Part shown: positions 55,133-63,061 of the stretch, in pieces | Position numbering within the stretch: position 1 is the first letter of the stretch | How the letters are laid out: every line of letters begins with the position of its first letter | Source of the DNA: Pandoraea oxalativorans | Lineage (GTDB): Bacteria > Pseudomonadota > Gammaproteobacteria > Burkholderiales > Burkholderiaceae | Assembly: GCF_000972785.3 (NCBI RefSeq) | Contig: NZ_CP011253.3 | Location: 4,340,001 to 4,404,000, forward strand | Direction: 5' to 3' | DNA length: 64,000 nt | The notes under the pieces: generated by a model | What the model was told of the DNA's origin: nothing | The model's database searches: none | What the model saw: the letters and a program-made list of their open reading frames with translations, nothing else | Position numbers and translations under genes: made by a program

Positions 55133-56602
55133 ATGAATTGCCTTTCAGGATTTCTCCGGCCGCGCCCGGGCATCGCGCCATCGCTGGCGGCCGTCGCCGT
55201 CTGCATGATGCTCAGCGCTTGCAGCCTGACCCGCACAGACTATGAACGCCCGACGTTGCCCATTCCGTCGCAATTCCGCACGCCCATCGACGGTACCGCG
55301 TCAGGTGCAGCGCAAGAGGCCGGTACGAGTACGGCAGCCGACGCGGAGATTGCGCCATGGTGGCGCGCGTTTCGCGACCCTCAACTCGACTCGCTCATTG
55401 CTCAGGCGCTCGCGGCCAACCCCGCACTCGCCCTCAAAGCCCTGCAATCGGATCGCGACGCGCTCCAGGCCGGACTGACCAACGCCAATCGCTGGCCGCA
55501 ATTCGCCGCCAATATCACTGGCTCGAAGGCGCGCGCGCTCGACGGCGGACAGGCCGCACAGCGTATGAACGGCCAGACGCAGACGACCTCCGGCGCAAGC
55601 GTCGGCATCAGCTACGAAGTCGATCTCTGGAACAAGCTCGCGGCGCAACGCGACGCCGCCAGTTGGCAAGCCGCCGCCAGCGCATGGGAGCGCCGCGCCG
55701 CCGCCCTCTCGCTCTCGAGTCAGGTCGCCTCGCTCTATTGGCGCGTCGCCTATCTGAACGAGAATGTGCGCAGTGCGACGGAAGACCTCGCCGCAGCCGA
55801 GCGCGCCGTCGCGCTGGTTGCGGCGCGTCGACGCGCCGGTTCGGTGTCGGCCCTCGATCCCGTGCAGGCACTGCAAGATCGCGACGCGCTCGCAGGCGCA
55901 CTCGCAGAATGGGAACGGTTGCGCGACATCGCCCGGCACTCGCTGGCGAACGCGCTCGGACGTCCCGCACAGACGCGCTTCACCGAGCGCGATTCGCTCG
56001 TTGTCGCGCAGTTGCCCGAGGTCGCGCCGGGGTTGCCTGCCTCGCTCCTCGCGCAGCGCCCCGACCTCGCCGCCGCCGAGACGCGCGTTCGCGCACGCCT
56101 GGCAGATGTCGACGCCGCGCGTCTGTCGTTCTATCCCTCCCTCACGCTCACCGGGACCGCGCAAACCACCAGCGAGTCGCTCTCGCGTCTGTTCGCCAAT
56201 CCCGTGGGTACGCTCGCCGCTTCGATTGCGATGCCGTTCCTTCAGGTGCAAACGGCACGCTTCACGACCGCGCTCGCACGCAATGACTACGAGCAGTCGG
56301 TCGCCACCTTTCGTAACACGTTGCTCACAGCGCTCGTGGAGGTCGAAGACGCCCTCTCGGCACGCGAGCGAACGACGTCGCAATACACCTCGCTCGCCAG
56401 CGCCGCCGCCCTCGCCCAGCGAGCCGCAGAACTCTCGGAGGCGCGCTATCGCGCAGGCGACATCGACCTGCAATCGTGGCTCGACGCCCAACGCCTCGCG
56501 CGTCAGGCCCGCCGCAACGCCGCACAGTCCCGGCTCGCGCAGATCGACGCAACGCTCTCACTCGTTAAAGCGCTTGGCGGGACGCTGGGGAACGATGGCT
56601 GA
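55133..56602 (+). CDS. NodT/OprM-type outer membrane efflux lipoprotein
   Basis: A 489-residue outer-membrane factor. The ATG at 55133 gives the signal peptide MNCLSGFLRPRPGIAPSLAA and on to the lipobox MLSAC, followed by SLTRTDYERP. OEP signatures: ISYEVDLWNKLAAQRDAASW and LLAQRPDLAAAETRVRARLAD. Length is normal for the family. No Shine-Dalgarno sequence is visible and a terminator ends only 10 bp upstream. It should serve the MacAB pump. A second OMF of the same type serves MdtABC at 12571. Confidence 0.9.
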   Translation: MNCLSGFLRPRPGIAPSLAAVAVCMMLSACSLTRTDYERPTLPIPSQFRTPIDGTASGAAQEAGTSTAADAEIAPWWRAFRDPQLDSLIAQALAANPALALKALQSDRDALQAGLTNANRWPQFAANITGSKARALDGGQAAQRMNGQTQTTSGASVGISYEVDLWNKLAAQRDAASWQAAASAWERRAAALSLSSQVASLYWRVAYLNENVRSATEDLAAAERAVALVAARRRAGSVSALDPVQALQDRDALAGALAEWERLRDIARHSLANALGRPAQTRFTERDSLVVAQLPEVAPGLPASLLAQRPDLAAAETRVRARLADVDAARLSFYPSLTLTGTAQTTSESLSRLFANPVGTLAASIAMPFLQVQTARFTTALARNDYEQSVATFRNTLLTALVEVEDALSARERTTSQYTSLASAAALAQRAAELSEARYRAGDIDLQSWLDAQRLARQARRNAAQSRLAQIDATLSLVKALGGTLGNDG

Positions 56603-56624
56603 GGCGACCGCGTGACGTTCGTCG

Positions 56625-57779
56625 TCAGGCGGTCGCGCCGGTCGAGGGGATGTCGGCAGGCAACGCGGATGCCGACGATGGTGTCGGCTCAGGCGACGCG
56701 AGCGGCGTCATCGTCGACAGCAGCGCCGCCACATCGGGATATTTCAGCGAGTAACCGAGTTCGCGCTTGAGCCGCTTGTTGGCGAGGCGTCGCGACTCGG
56801 ACATGAAGGAGAGCAACGTCGGCTCCAGTACCTGACGTGCCTCGTCACGAGAAACACGCGGCGCTCGGGGCAATCCCAGCGCATCCGCAACCCGGTCGAA
56901 GTACTCGCCCATGCGCCACTCGGTGTCGTCGCTCGCATGCACGACCCGCTGCGCCTTGCCACGCCACATCGCGCGAATCAGAATCGCCGCGAGATCGTCG
57001 GCGTGGATATGGTTGGTGAAGACGTCGTCCGATGCCACCAACGCGGGCGTGCCCTTCTGCAAACGCGCCAGCGGCAGACGCTCGGCCGCATAGATCCCCG
57101 GAATCCGCACGACAGACGCCCGCCACGACACACGTGCGTGCACCGTCCGACGCCACGACGCCTTCGTACCGGATACCGACGCCGCACGCGCGCGCGCAGC
57201 CCCGGTCGTCAACACACGGCGCGGATGACGGCCGTGGAAGGACGGACGGCCCAGCGTGCGCACCGCCCGCTCGGCATCGACACGGCGCTGCCCACGAGGC
57301 GAACGCGGCGCGGGCGTGCGGGTCTCGTCCACCCACGCGCCGCCACAGTCGCCGTAGACGCCACTGGTGCTCGCGTAGACGAGAATCCGGCGCGGCGCGC
57401 GGGCGAGGTGAGCCAGACCTGACAGGGCGTGAAGCCCCCCCTCGGGTACAATATTGGGTTTCGACGGCCGGTTCAGCGCAGCGCGCAAACGGCGTGTGCG
57501 CAGATCCTGCGTGCCGCTGCCCGCGACCCCGGCAGGCGGTGCCAGATGCAACACCCGTGAGGCCAGACGGCCCACGCGTTGCAAGCTTGCAGCGTCATCC
57601 AGATTGGCAACGACGGGCACCGCGCCCGCCGCACGCAACGCCGCATGGCGCGCGTCGCTGGACGTCACGGCGAAGACACGAAAACGTTCTACGAGAGCCG
57701 GCAGTGCGCGCATGCCGACGTCGCCGCAGCCCACGACCAGCAGGCGCGGACGACCGAGAGGTTTGGACGGTTTTTTCAT
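56625..57779 (-). CDS. NAD(P)-dependent SDR/epimerase-like protein (YeeZ-type) with Arg-rich insert
   Basis: A 384-residue Rossmann-fold protein. The ATG at 57779 begins MKKPSKPLGRPRLLVVGCGD, with the GxGxxG at 17-22; a much longer upstream frame is antisense to the flavoprotein gene. Other motifs: VYASTSGVYGDCGG (catalytic-like Ser and Tyr), VVRIPGIYAAERLPL and TNHIHADDLAA, as in YeeZ-type extended SDR proteins. About residues 174-215 form an Arg/Ala/Ser-rich insert that the family normally lacks. Substrate unknown. It is divergent from the flavoprotein gene with only 15 bp between start codons. Confidence 0.85.
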   Translation of the reverse strand: MKKPSKPLGRPRLLVVGCGDVGMRALPALVERFRVFAVTSSDARHAALRAAGAVPVVANLDDAASLQRVGRLASRVLHLAPPAGVAGSGTQDLRTRRLRAALNRPSKPNIVPEGGLHALSGLAHLARAPRRILVYASTSGVYGDCGGAWVDETRTPAPRSPRGQRRVDAERAVRTLGRPSFHGRHPRRVLTTGAARARAASVSGTKASWRRTVHARVSWRASVVRIPGIYAAERLPLARLQKGTPALVASDDVFTNHIHADDLAAILIRAMWRGKAQRVVHASDDTEWRMGEYFDRVADALGLPRAPRVSRDEARQVLEPTLLSFMSESRRLANKRLKRELGYSLKYPDVAALLSTMTPLASPEPTPSSASALPADIPSTGATA

Positions 57780-57794
57780 TTTTCGGATTGTAGT

Positions 57795-58829
57795 ATGGCT
57801 TACAACGTTACCCTCGTGCCGAGCGGGCGCGAGTTCCAGGTCGAAGATGGCGAGGCCGTCCTCTCCGCCGCGCTGCGCCAGGGCATCGGCCTGCCCTACG
57901 GTTGCAAAAACGGCGGTTGCGGCTCGTGTAAGGCCAAACTGGTCGAAGGCACCGTCGAACACGGCGCACACGCCAGCTCGGCCCTGTCGAAGGACGAGGA
58001 AACCCGTGGCTTCGCCCTGCTCTGCTGCGCCCACACGAAAGGCGATCTCATCATCGAGTCGCGCGAGGTCAAGGGCATCGGCGACATCCCGGTCAAGCGC
58101 CTGCCGTGCCGGGTGAACGCGCTGGAGCGCCGCGCCGACGACGTCATCGTCATGCGCCTCCAACTCCCCGCCAACGAGCGATTCCAGTACCTCGCCGGTC
58201 AATACATCGAATTCATCCTGAAGGACGGCAAGCGCCGCAGTTATTCGATGGCCACCGCGCCCCACGAAGAAGGCTTCCTCGAACTGCATCTGCGCCACAT
58301 GCCCGGCGGCGTCTTCACCGACCATGCGTTCAACCACATGAAGGAGCGCGAGATCCTGCGCTTCGAAGGCCCGCTCGGCACGTTTTTCCTGCGGGAAGAC
58401 TCCGAGAAGCCGATCGTGCTGCTCGCCTCGGGCACCGGCTTCGCACCGATTAAGGCCATCGTCGAACACGCCGCGCATAAGGGCCTCGATCGCCCAATGA
58501 CGCTCTACTGGGGCGCCCGCCAGCTCAAGGACATCTACTTGCGCGAACTGGCCGAGCAATGGGCACGTGAGATCCCCGGCTTCAAGTTCGTGCCGGTCCT
58601 CTCCGACGCCGCCCCCGAAGACGCATGGGAAGGTCGCACGGGTTTTGTGCACCGTGCCGTGGCCGAAGACCTGCCGGATTTGTCCGGCTACGAGGTCTAC
58701 GCCTGCGGTGCGCCCGTGATGGTCGAATCGGCCCGTCGCGACTTCGTCGCTCATCACCGGTTGCCGGAAGACGCCTTCTTCGCCGACGCCTTCACCACCG
58801 AAGCCGATAACCCCGGCGGCGGGCAATGA
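57795..58829 (+). CDS. CDP-6-deoxy-hexulose-3-dehydrase reductase-type ferredoxin-flavoprotein
   Basis: A 344-residue reductase of the AscD/RfbI type: N-terminal [2Fe-2S] ferredoxin (C37, C42, C45 and C77 in YGCKNGGCGSCKAK and FALLCCAH), FAD-binding FNR domain (RRSYSMATAPHEEGFLELHL, GPLGTFFLRE) and a C-terminal NAD(P) domain (VLLASGTGFAPIKAIVEHA, YACGAPVMVESARRDF). In sugar pathways it feeds electrons to the 3-dehydrase; many Burkholderiales carry a copy outside any sugar cluster, as here, where the partner is unknown. Start at the ATG 57795 without a Shine-Dalgarno sequence. Confidence 0.92.
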   Translation: MAYNVTLVPSGREFQVEDGEAVLSAALRQGIGLPYGCKNGGCGSCKAKLVEGTVEHGAHASSALSKDEETRGFALLCCAHTKGDLIIESREVKGIGDIPVKRLPCRVNALERRADDVIVMRLQLPANERFQYLAGQYIEFILKDGKRRSYSMATAPHEEGFLELHLRHMPGGVFTDHAFNHMKEREILRFEGPLGTFFLREDSEKPIVLLASGTGFAPIKAIVEHAAHKGLDRPMTLYWGARQLKDIYLRELAEQWAREIPGFKFVPVLSDAAPEDAWEGRTGFVHRAVAEDLPDLSGYEVYACGAPVMVESARRDFVAHHRLPEDAFFADAFTTEADNPGGGQ

Positions 58830-58915
58830 CCTTGTGATCCGCATGGCCGTGACGGCTGGCTGCCATCGAAGGGACGCGCAAAAGATGCACGCAAACCACA
58901 CCGCATGCATTCCCT

Positions 58916-58945
58916 TTGACAAGCGCCGCGTCACGCCCTTATGCT
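58916..58945 (+). promoter_or_regulatory. Sigma-70 promoter of the argD leader
   Basis: TTGACA at 58916-58921, an 18-bp spacer, and TATGCT at 58940-58945. Transcription should start at about 58951-58953, at or next to the leader ATG, so the leader ORF could be translated without a leader sequence. Confidence 0.65.
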
Positions 58946-58952
58946 TGCCGAC

Positions 58953-59039
58953 ATGAACCTGATTGCCATCGCCTCGATCCGACGTCGCCGTACGCTGCCC
59001 CAACCGGGATGCCGCGGCGCACGCTATCGACTGCGATAA
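58953..59039 (+). CDS. Candidate Arg-rich leader peptide of argD
   Basis: A 28-codon ORF: begins MNLIAIASIRRRR, ends CRGARYRLR, then TAA at 59037-59039. Eight of 28 residues are Arg, four of them in a row (codons CGA CGT CGC CGT). It lies between a good promoter and a strong terminator upstream of an arginine-biosynthesis aminotransferase, the layout of an amino-acid attenuator. The ORF is too short to judge by coding statistics; arginine codons are also frequent in high-GC DNA. Confidence 0.45.
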   Translation: MNLIAIASIRRRRTLPQPGCRGARYRLR

Positions 59040-59063
59040 CACGCAAGTTCTCAAGCACAGCGA

Positions 59064-59092
59064 AGCCACGGGCACCCCCCGTGGCTTTTTTT
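59064..59092 (+). terminator. Intrinsic terminator upstream of argD (attenuator candidate)
   Basis: AGCCACGGG (59064-59072) pairs with CCCGTGGCT (59078-59086), followed by TTTTTTT. It is 25 bp after the leader-peptide stop and 41 bp before the argD ATG. It could also end read-through from the flavoprotein gene, whose stop is 235 bp upstream. GGAG just before the argD ATG is independent of it. Confidence 0.85.
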
Positions 59093-59132
59093 ATTCCCCC
59101 AAGTCTCTTCTCACCTTCCTTCGGAGACCGTC

Positions 59133-60404
59133 ATGTCGCTTGCTCAACCGTCCGCCCAGTCGCCCGACACTCAGCCGTCGCACTCGCCCAAGGCGGCTCG
59201 CCACGCCAGGTTCGCCGATCTGCCTACGCAGGCGCTGCTGCCGATCACTACGCGCCCCGAAATCGTGTTCACGCACGGCAAGGGCGGCTGGCTGTACGAC
59301 CACGAAGGCAAGCGATATCTCGACTTCATTCAGGGCTGGGCCGTGAACAGCCTCGGCCACTGCCACCCGGTCATGCGCGACGCCCTCGCCACGCAAGGCT
59401 CGTTGCTGCTCAACCCCAGCCCCGCCTACTACAACCTGCCGATGATCGAGCTGGCCGACCTGCTCGCCAATCTCTCCGGACTTGGCAAGGTCTTCTTCGC
59501 CAATAGCGGCGCGGAAGCCAACGAAAGCGCCATCAAGCTCGCCCGCAAGTGGGGCCAGCTGCACCCGAACAGCGCGGGTAAGGCCCGCTTCGAAATCATC
59601 ACGTTCAAGAACGCTTTCCACGGTCGTACGCTCGCCACCATGTCCGCAAGCGGCAAGCCCGGCTGGGATACGATCTTCGCACCGCAGGTGCCCGGCTTTC
59701 CGAAGGCCGAGCTAAACGACATCGCGTCGGTCGAAGCCCTCATCGGACCGGAGACGGTGGCCGTGATGCTCGAGCCGATTCAGGGCGAAGCCGGTGTCGT
59801 GCCCGCAACGCCCGAATTCATGAAGGCGCTGCGCGAATTGACGACGGCGCGCGGCCTCCTGCTGATCGTGGACGAAGTGCAAACCGGCTGCGGACGCACC
59901 GGCACCCTCTTCCAGTATCAGCAGTCGGGCATCGTGCCGGACATCATGACGCTCGGCAAAGGCATCGGGGGCGGCGTGCCGCTGGCCGCCATGCTGTGCG
60001 GCGACGCGTTTGCCGTCTTCCAGCCAGGCGATCAGGGCGGCACGTACAACGGCAACCCGCTGATGTGCGCCGTCGGCCTCGCCGTGATGCGCACGGTCAG
60101 CTCGCCGGGCTTTCTCGAATTCGTTCGCGCACAGGCGGATTACCTGAGCGCCGGATTGCAGCATCTGTCGTCGCGCTACGGCGGTCAGGGAGAACGCGGT
60201 GCGGGTCTGCTCCGCGCGTTGCTGCTCGGTCGCGACATCGGCCCGCAGCTGGTCGAAGCCGCGCGCGACATGACACCGGACGGGCTGCTGCTCAACTCGG
60301 CGCGTCCGAACCTGCTGCGCTTCATGCCCGCACTGAACGTGAGCCGCGAAGAGATCGATCAGATGCTGTCGATGCTCGACACGCTGCTCGCAAAGCACGC
60401 CTGA
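59133..60404 (+). CDS. argD: Acetylornithine aminotransferase (ArgD-type class III aminotransferase)
   Basis: A 423-residue PLP-dependent aminotransferase. GGAG precedes the ATG. Seen: FANSGAEANESAIKLARKWG, the substrate segment NAFHGRTLATMSASG, EPIQGEAGVVPATPEFM, LLIVDEVQTGCGRTG, and the PLP lysine K276 in MTLGKGIGGGVPLAAM. It fits acetylornithine aminotransferase (arginine synthesis) better than ornithine or 4-aminobutyrate aminotransferase, but these are close relatives. The first 30 residues are Ser/Pro/Gln-rich and probably disordered. Likely regulated by the leader and terminator upstream. The GNAT genes follow. Confidence 0.88.
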   Translation: MSLAQPSAQSPDTQPSHSPKAARHARFADLPTQALLPITTRPEIVFTHGKGGWLYDHEGKRYLDFIQGWAVNSLGHCHPVMRDALATQGSLLLNPSPAYYNLPMIELADLLANLSGLGKVFFANSGAEANESAIKLARKWGQLHPNSAGKARFEIITFKNAFHGRTLATMSASGKPGWDTIFAPQVPGFPKAELNDIASVEALIGPETVAVMLEPIQGEAGVVPATPEFMKALRELTTARGLLLIVDEVQTGCGRTGTLFQYQQSGIVPDIMTLGKGIGGGVPLAAMLCGDAFAVFQPGDQGGTYNGNPLMCAVGLAVMRTVSSPGFLEFVRAQADYLSAGLQHLSSRYGGQGERGAGLLRALLLGRDIGPQLVEAARDMTPDGLLLNSARPNLLRFMPALNVSREEIDQMLSMLDTLLAKHA

Positions 60405-60482
60405 ACGCGGCGATCGCATGACGACACTCGCCCGGATGTCATCCGGGCGCGTCAGAACGACACCTCAATGGAGACTCCATCG

Positions 60483-60980
60483 ATGAACGACATGAGCCAG
60501 GGCCACCCGACACCGCCCGCTGACGCCATCGTCGAAATTTCGGCCGATCCGGCACGGCTCGACATCGGCTTCGTCCACAATGCCCTGTCGACGCAAACGG
60601 CTTGGGCGCAAGGCATTCCGCGCAACACGCTCATGCGTGCGATCACGCACTCGCTTTGCTTCGGCGCGTATGCAACGCAGGTCGAGGGCGGCGCGGCGCG
60701 TCAGGTCGGCTTCGCCCGTGTCATCACCGACCACGCCACGTTCGCCTATCTGGCCGACGTGTTCGTCGATCCGTCCATGCGCGGTCTGGGGGTCGGCAAG
60801 CGCCTGTGCGAGGATGTGCTCGCGCATCCGGCACTGCAAGGACTGCGCCGCTTTCTGCTCGCCACGACCGATGCCGCCAGTCTCTATTCCCGGTATGGCT
60901 TCGAGCCGCTCGGCGCCGAGAACAAGATGATGCAGATTCACCGCCCCGACATCTACACCGGCCAACAGGAAGCGCCATGA
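60483..60980 (+). CDS. GNAT family N-acetyltransferase
   Basis: A 165-residue acetyltransferase from the ATG at 60483 (an ATG at 60468 is also in frame). GGAG lies upstream. Seen: DIGFVHNALSTQTAWAQGIP at the N-terminus, the acetyl-CoA loop VDPSMRGLGVGKRLCEDVLA (R/Q-x-x-G-x-G/A), LLATTDAASLYSRYGFEPLG. This resembles YhbS/Ygr-type GNAT proteins with unknown substrate. It overlaps the next gene as ATGA and follows argD by 78 bp, so one argD-GNAT-GNAT operon is likely. Confidence 0.9.
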   Translation: MNDMSQGHPTPPADAIVEISADPARLDIGFVHNALSTQTAWAQGIPRNTLMRAITHSLCFGAYATQVEGGAARQVGFARVITDHATFAYLADVFVDPSMRGLGVGKRLCEDVLAHPALQGLRRFLLATTDAASLYSRYGFEPLGAENKMMQIHRPDIYTGQQEAP

Positions 60981-61441
60981 ACCGCATGCCCGCCGATATC
61001 CATATCCGCACGTTCGACGACGCGGATACCGACGCTGTCATCGCGCTCTGGCGCGAGACGTTTCCAGAGTACAACCGCGCCGACAAGCCGCATCGTGAAC
61101 CGCGTCGCTCGATCGCCAACAAAGTGGCCATGCAGGACGACCTGTTCTTCGTCGCCGTGCGCGAACGCAAGATTGTCGGCACCGTCATGGCCGGTTACGA
61201 CGGCCATCGCGGCTGGGTCTATTCGCTGGCCGTCGCGCATGCTTTGCGACGTCGCGGTGTCGCAAGCGCGTTGCTGCATCACGCCGAGATCGCGCTGGCC
61301 GCGCGTGGCTGTCTCAAGCTCAATCTGCAAGTGCTCACGCAGTCGCGCGAAGCGCTCGCGTTCTACAACGCTCACGGCTACGCCGCCGACGATGTCGTAA
61401 GCCTCGGCAAACGGCTGCCGCTGGCAGCGATGGCGCAGTGA
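60977..61441 (+). CDS. ypeA: YpeA-like GNAT acetyltransferase
   Basis: A 154-residue GNAT protein. It matches the YpeA pattern: DADTDAVIALWRETFPEYNR, IVGTVMAGYDGHRGWVYSL, the acetyl-CoA loop AHALRRRGVASALLHHAEIA, RGCLKLNLQVLTQSREALAF and the terminal SLGKRLPL. YpeA proteins have no firmly known substrate. The ATG overlaps the previous GNAT stop. A strong hairpin terminator follows 38 bp after its stop. Confidence 0.92.
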   Translation: MNRMPADIHIRTFDDADTDAVIALWRETFPEYNRADKPHREPRRSIANKVAMQDDLFFVAVRERKIVGTVMAGYDGHRGWVYSLAVAHALRRRGVASALLHHAEIALAARGCLKLNLQVLTQSREALAFYNAHGYAADDVVSLGKRLPLAAMAQ

Positions 61442-61478
61442 GCGCTACGTCGCACAGTCTTCGGATGCCGTGAAAACA

Positions 61479-61513
61479 CAAAGGGCGCCGGAAGTTGCCT
61501 TCGGCGCCCTTTG
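61479..61513. terminator. Bidirectional intrinsic terminator
   Basis: CAAAGGGCGCCG (61479-61490) pairs with CGGCGCCCTTTG (61502-61513) over 12 bp with an 11-nt loop. It separates the argD-GNAT-GNAT operon on plus from the liv operon on minus and can serve both. Confidence 0.85.
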
Positions 61514-61553
61514 CTTATGCACCGACCGTCTGACGGTCACGCGAGTTCGACAC

Positions 61554-62267
61554 TCACTCCCCCAGATACGCCGCGCGCACCTTCGGATCGTCGAGCATGT
61601 CCTTCGCGTCGCCGGTCATGGTGACGAGGCCACTGTCCATCACATAGCCACGGTGCGCCGCTTGCAGCGCCAGACGCGCGTTCTGCTCCACGAGCAGCAC
61701 CGTCACGCCTTCGCCCGAGACCGTACGCACCACCTCGAAGATCTTCTCGACCATGATCGGCGAGAGGCCCATCGACGGCTCGTCGAGCAGCAACAACTTG
61801 GGCTGGCTCATCAGCGCACGCGCCATCGCAAGCATCTGCTGCTCGCCACCCGAGAGCGTGCCCGCGAGCTGATCGCGGCGCTCCTTCAGACGCGGGAAGA
61901 TACCGAACATCTTGTCGATGTCCTGCTTGATGCCCGCGCTGTCGTTGCGCAGATACGCGCCCATCTGCATGTTCTCGAGGATCGTCATGCGCGTGAAGAT
62001 GCCGCGACCTTCCGGCACCATCGCCAACCCCTGCTTGAGCAGACCGAACGCCTTCACACCGCGAATCGACTTGCCCAGATACTCGATGTCGCCATCGGCC
62101 CACGGCAACAAGCCCGTGATCGCCTTCATGGTGGTCGTCTTGCCTGCCCCATTCGCGCCGATGAGCGTGACCAGTTCGCCCGGCTGAATGTTCAGGTCGA
62201 TGCCCTTGACCGCCTTGATCCCGCCGTAAGCGACTTTCAGGCCCTTGATCGTCAACATTGCGCTCAT
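61554..62267 (-). CDS. livF: Branched-chain amino-acid ABC transporter ATPase LivF
   Basis: A 237-residue ABC ATPase. Walker A GANGAGKTT (about 38-46), signature LSGGEQQMLAMARALMSQP, Walker B LLLLDEPSMGLSP, the H-loop VEQNARLAL. The N-terminus LTIKGLKVAYGGIKAVKGID is LivF-type. The ATG at 62267 overlaps the livG stop by one nt (TGATG), deciding this start over the TTG at 62270. The operon has no livK, livH in the window; they should lie past the right edge. Confidence 0.95.
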   Translation of the reverse strand: MSAMLTIKGLKVAYGGIKAVKGIDLNIQPGELVTLIGANGAGKTTTMKAITGLLPWADGDIEYLGKSIRGVKAFGLLKQGLAMVPEGRGIFTRMTILENMQMGAYLRNDSAGIKQDIDKMFGIFPRLKERRDQLAGTLSGGEQQMLAMARALMSQPKLLLLDEPSMGLSPIMVEKIFEVVRTVSGEGVTVLLVEQNARLALQAAHRGYVMDSGLVTMTGDAKDMLDDPKVRAAYLGE

Positions 62268-63040
62268 CAATGGCCTCCCGAACCCAGATACGCTTCAATC
62301 ACCGCCGGATTCTTTTGCACATCCTGCGGCAAACCTTCGGCAATCACCTTGCCGTAATCGAGCACCGTCATGCGGTTGCACAACCCCATCACCAGCTTCA
62401 CGTCGTGCTCGATGAGCAAAATCGTGCGGCCGTCGCTTCGGATCTTGTCGAGCAAACCGCGCAGCTCGACCTTTTCCGTGGCGTTCATGCCAGCGGCCGG
62501 TTCGTCCAGCGCCAGCAGCTTCGGATCGGTGGCCAACGCACGCGCGATTTCCAGACGACGCTGGTGGCCGTACGAGAGGTTCGCCGCCGTGTAGTTGGCG
62601 TACTTCGCCACGCCCACGTATTCGAGCAACTCCATCGCACGATCGCGGATGGCGCGCTCTTCGGCCTTCGCGCCCGGGTACCGGACGATGGCGCCGATCA
62701 CGCCCATCTTCGTGCGCACGTGACGGCCGACCATCACGTTCTCGATGACGGTCATGCCGCCAAACAGACGAATGTTTTGAAACGTACGCGCGATACCGGC
62801 CTTGGCAACTTCGTGCACGGCGGTCGGCTTGTAGGCCGAGCCGTCGAGCTTGAATTCGCCGGAGTCCGGGGTGTAGAGACCGGTGATCACGTTGAAGAAC
62901 GTGGTCTTGCCGGCGCCGTTCGGGCCGATCAGCCCGTAGATCTGCCCCGGCTTGATCTCCAGGCCCACGTCGGTGAGGGCCCGCAGACCGCCGAAGCGCT
63001 TGTTCACGCCCTTGACGGACAGAAGAATTTGTTCGCTCAT
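62267..63040 (-). CDS. livG: Branched-chain amino-acid ABC transporter ATPase LivG
   Basis: A 257-residue ABC ATPase. Walker A GPNGAGKTT (about 39-47), signature LSYGHQRRLEIARALATDP with the LivG-type tyrosine, Walker B LLALDEPAAGMN, H-loop IEHDVKLVMGL, and the LivG-specific KAGIARTFQNIRLFGGMTVIENV. It heterodimerises with LivF to energise LivHM. It starts 21 bp downstream of livM, with GGAG in that gap. Confidence 0.95.
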   Translation of the reverse strand: MSEQILLSVKGVNKRFGGLRALTDVGLEIKPGQIYGLIGPNGAGKTTFFNVITGLYTPDSGEFKLDGSAYKPTAVHEVAKAGIARTFQNIRLFGGMTVIENVMVGRHVRTKMGVIGAIVRYPGAKAEERAIRDRAMELLEYVGVAKYANYTAANLSYGHQRRLEIARALATDPKLLALDEPAAGMNATEKVELRGLLDKIRSDGRTILLIEHDVKLVMGLCNRMTVLDYGKVIAEGLPQDVQKNPAVIEAYLGSGGH

Positions 63041-63061
63041 ATTCAGGTCATCTCCCTCGAC

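Noticed and set aside
57780..59075. Upstream extension of the SDR frame to 816 residues
   Set aside because: The extra part is antisense to the ferredoxin-flavoprotein gene; the Rossmann start at 57779 is the real N-terminus.
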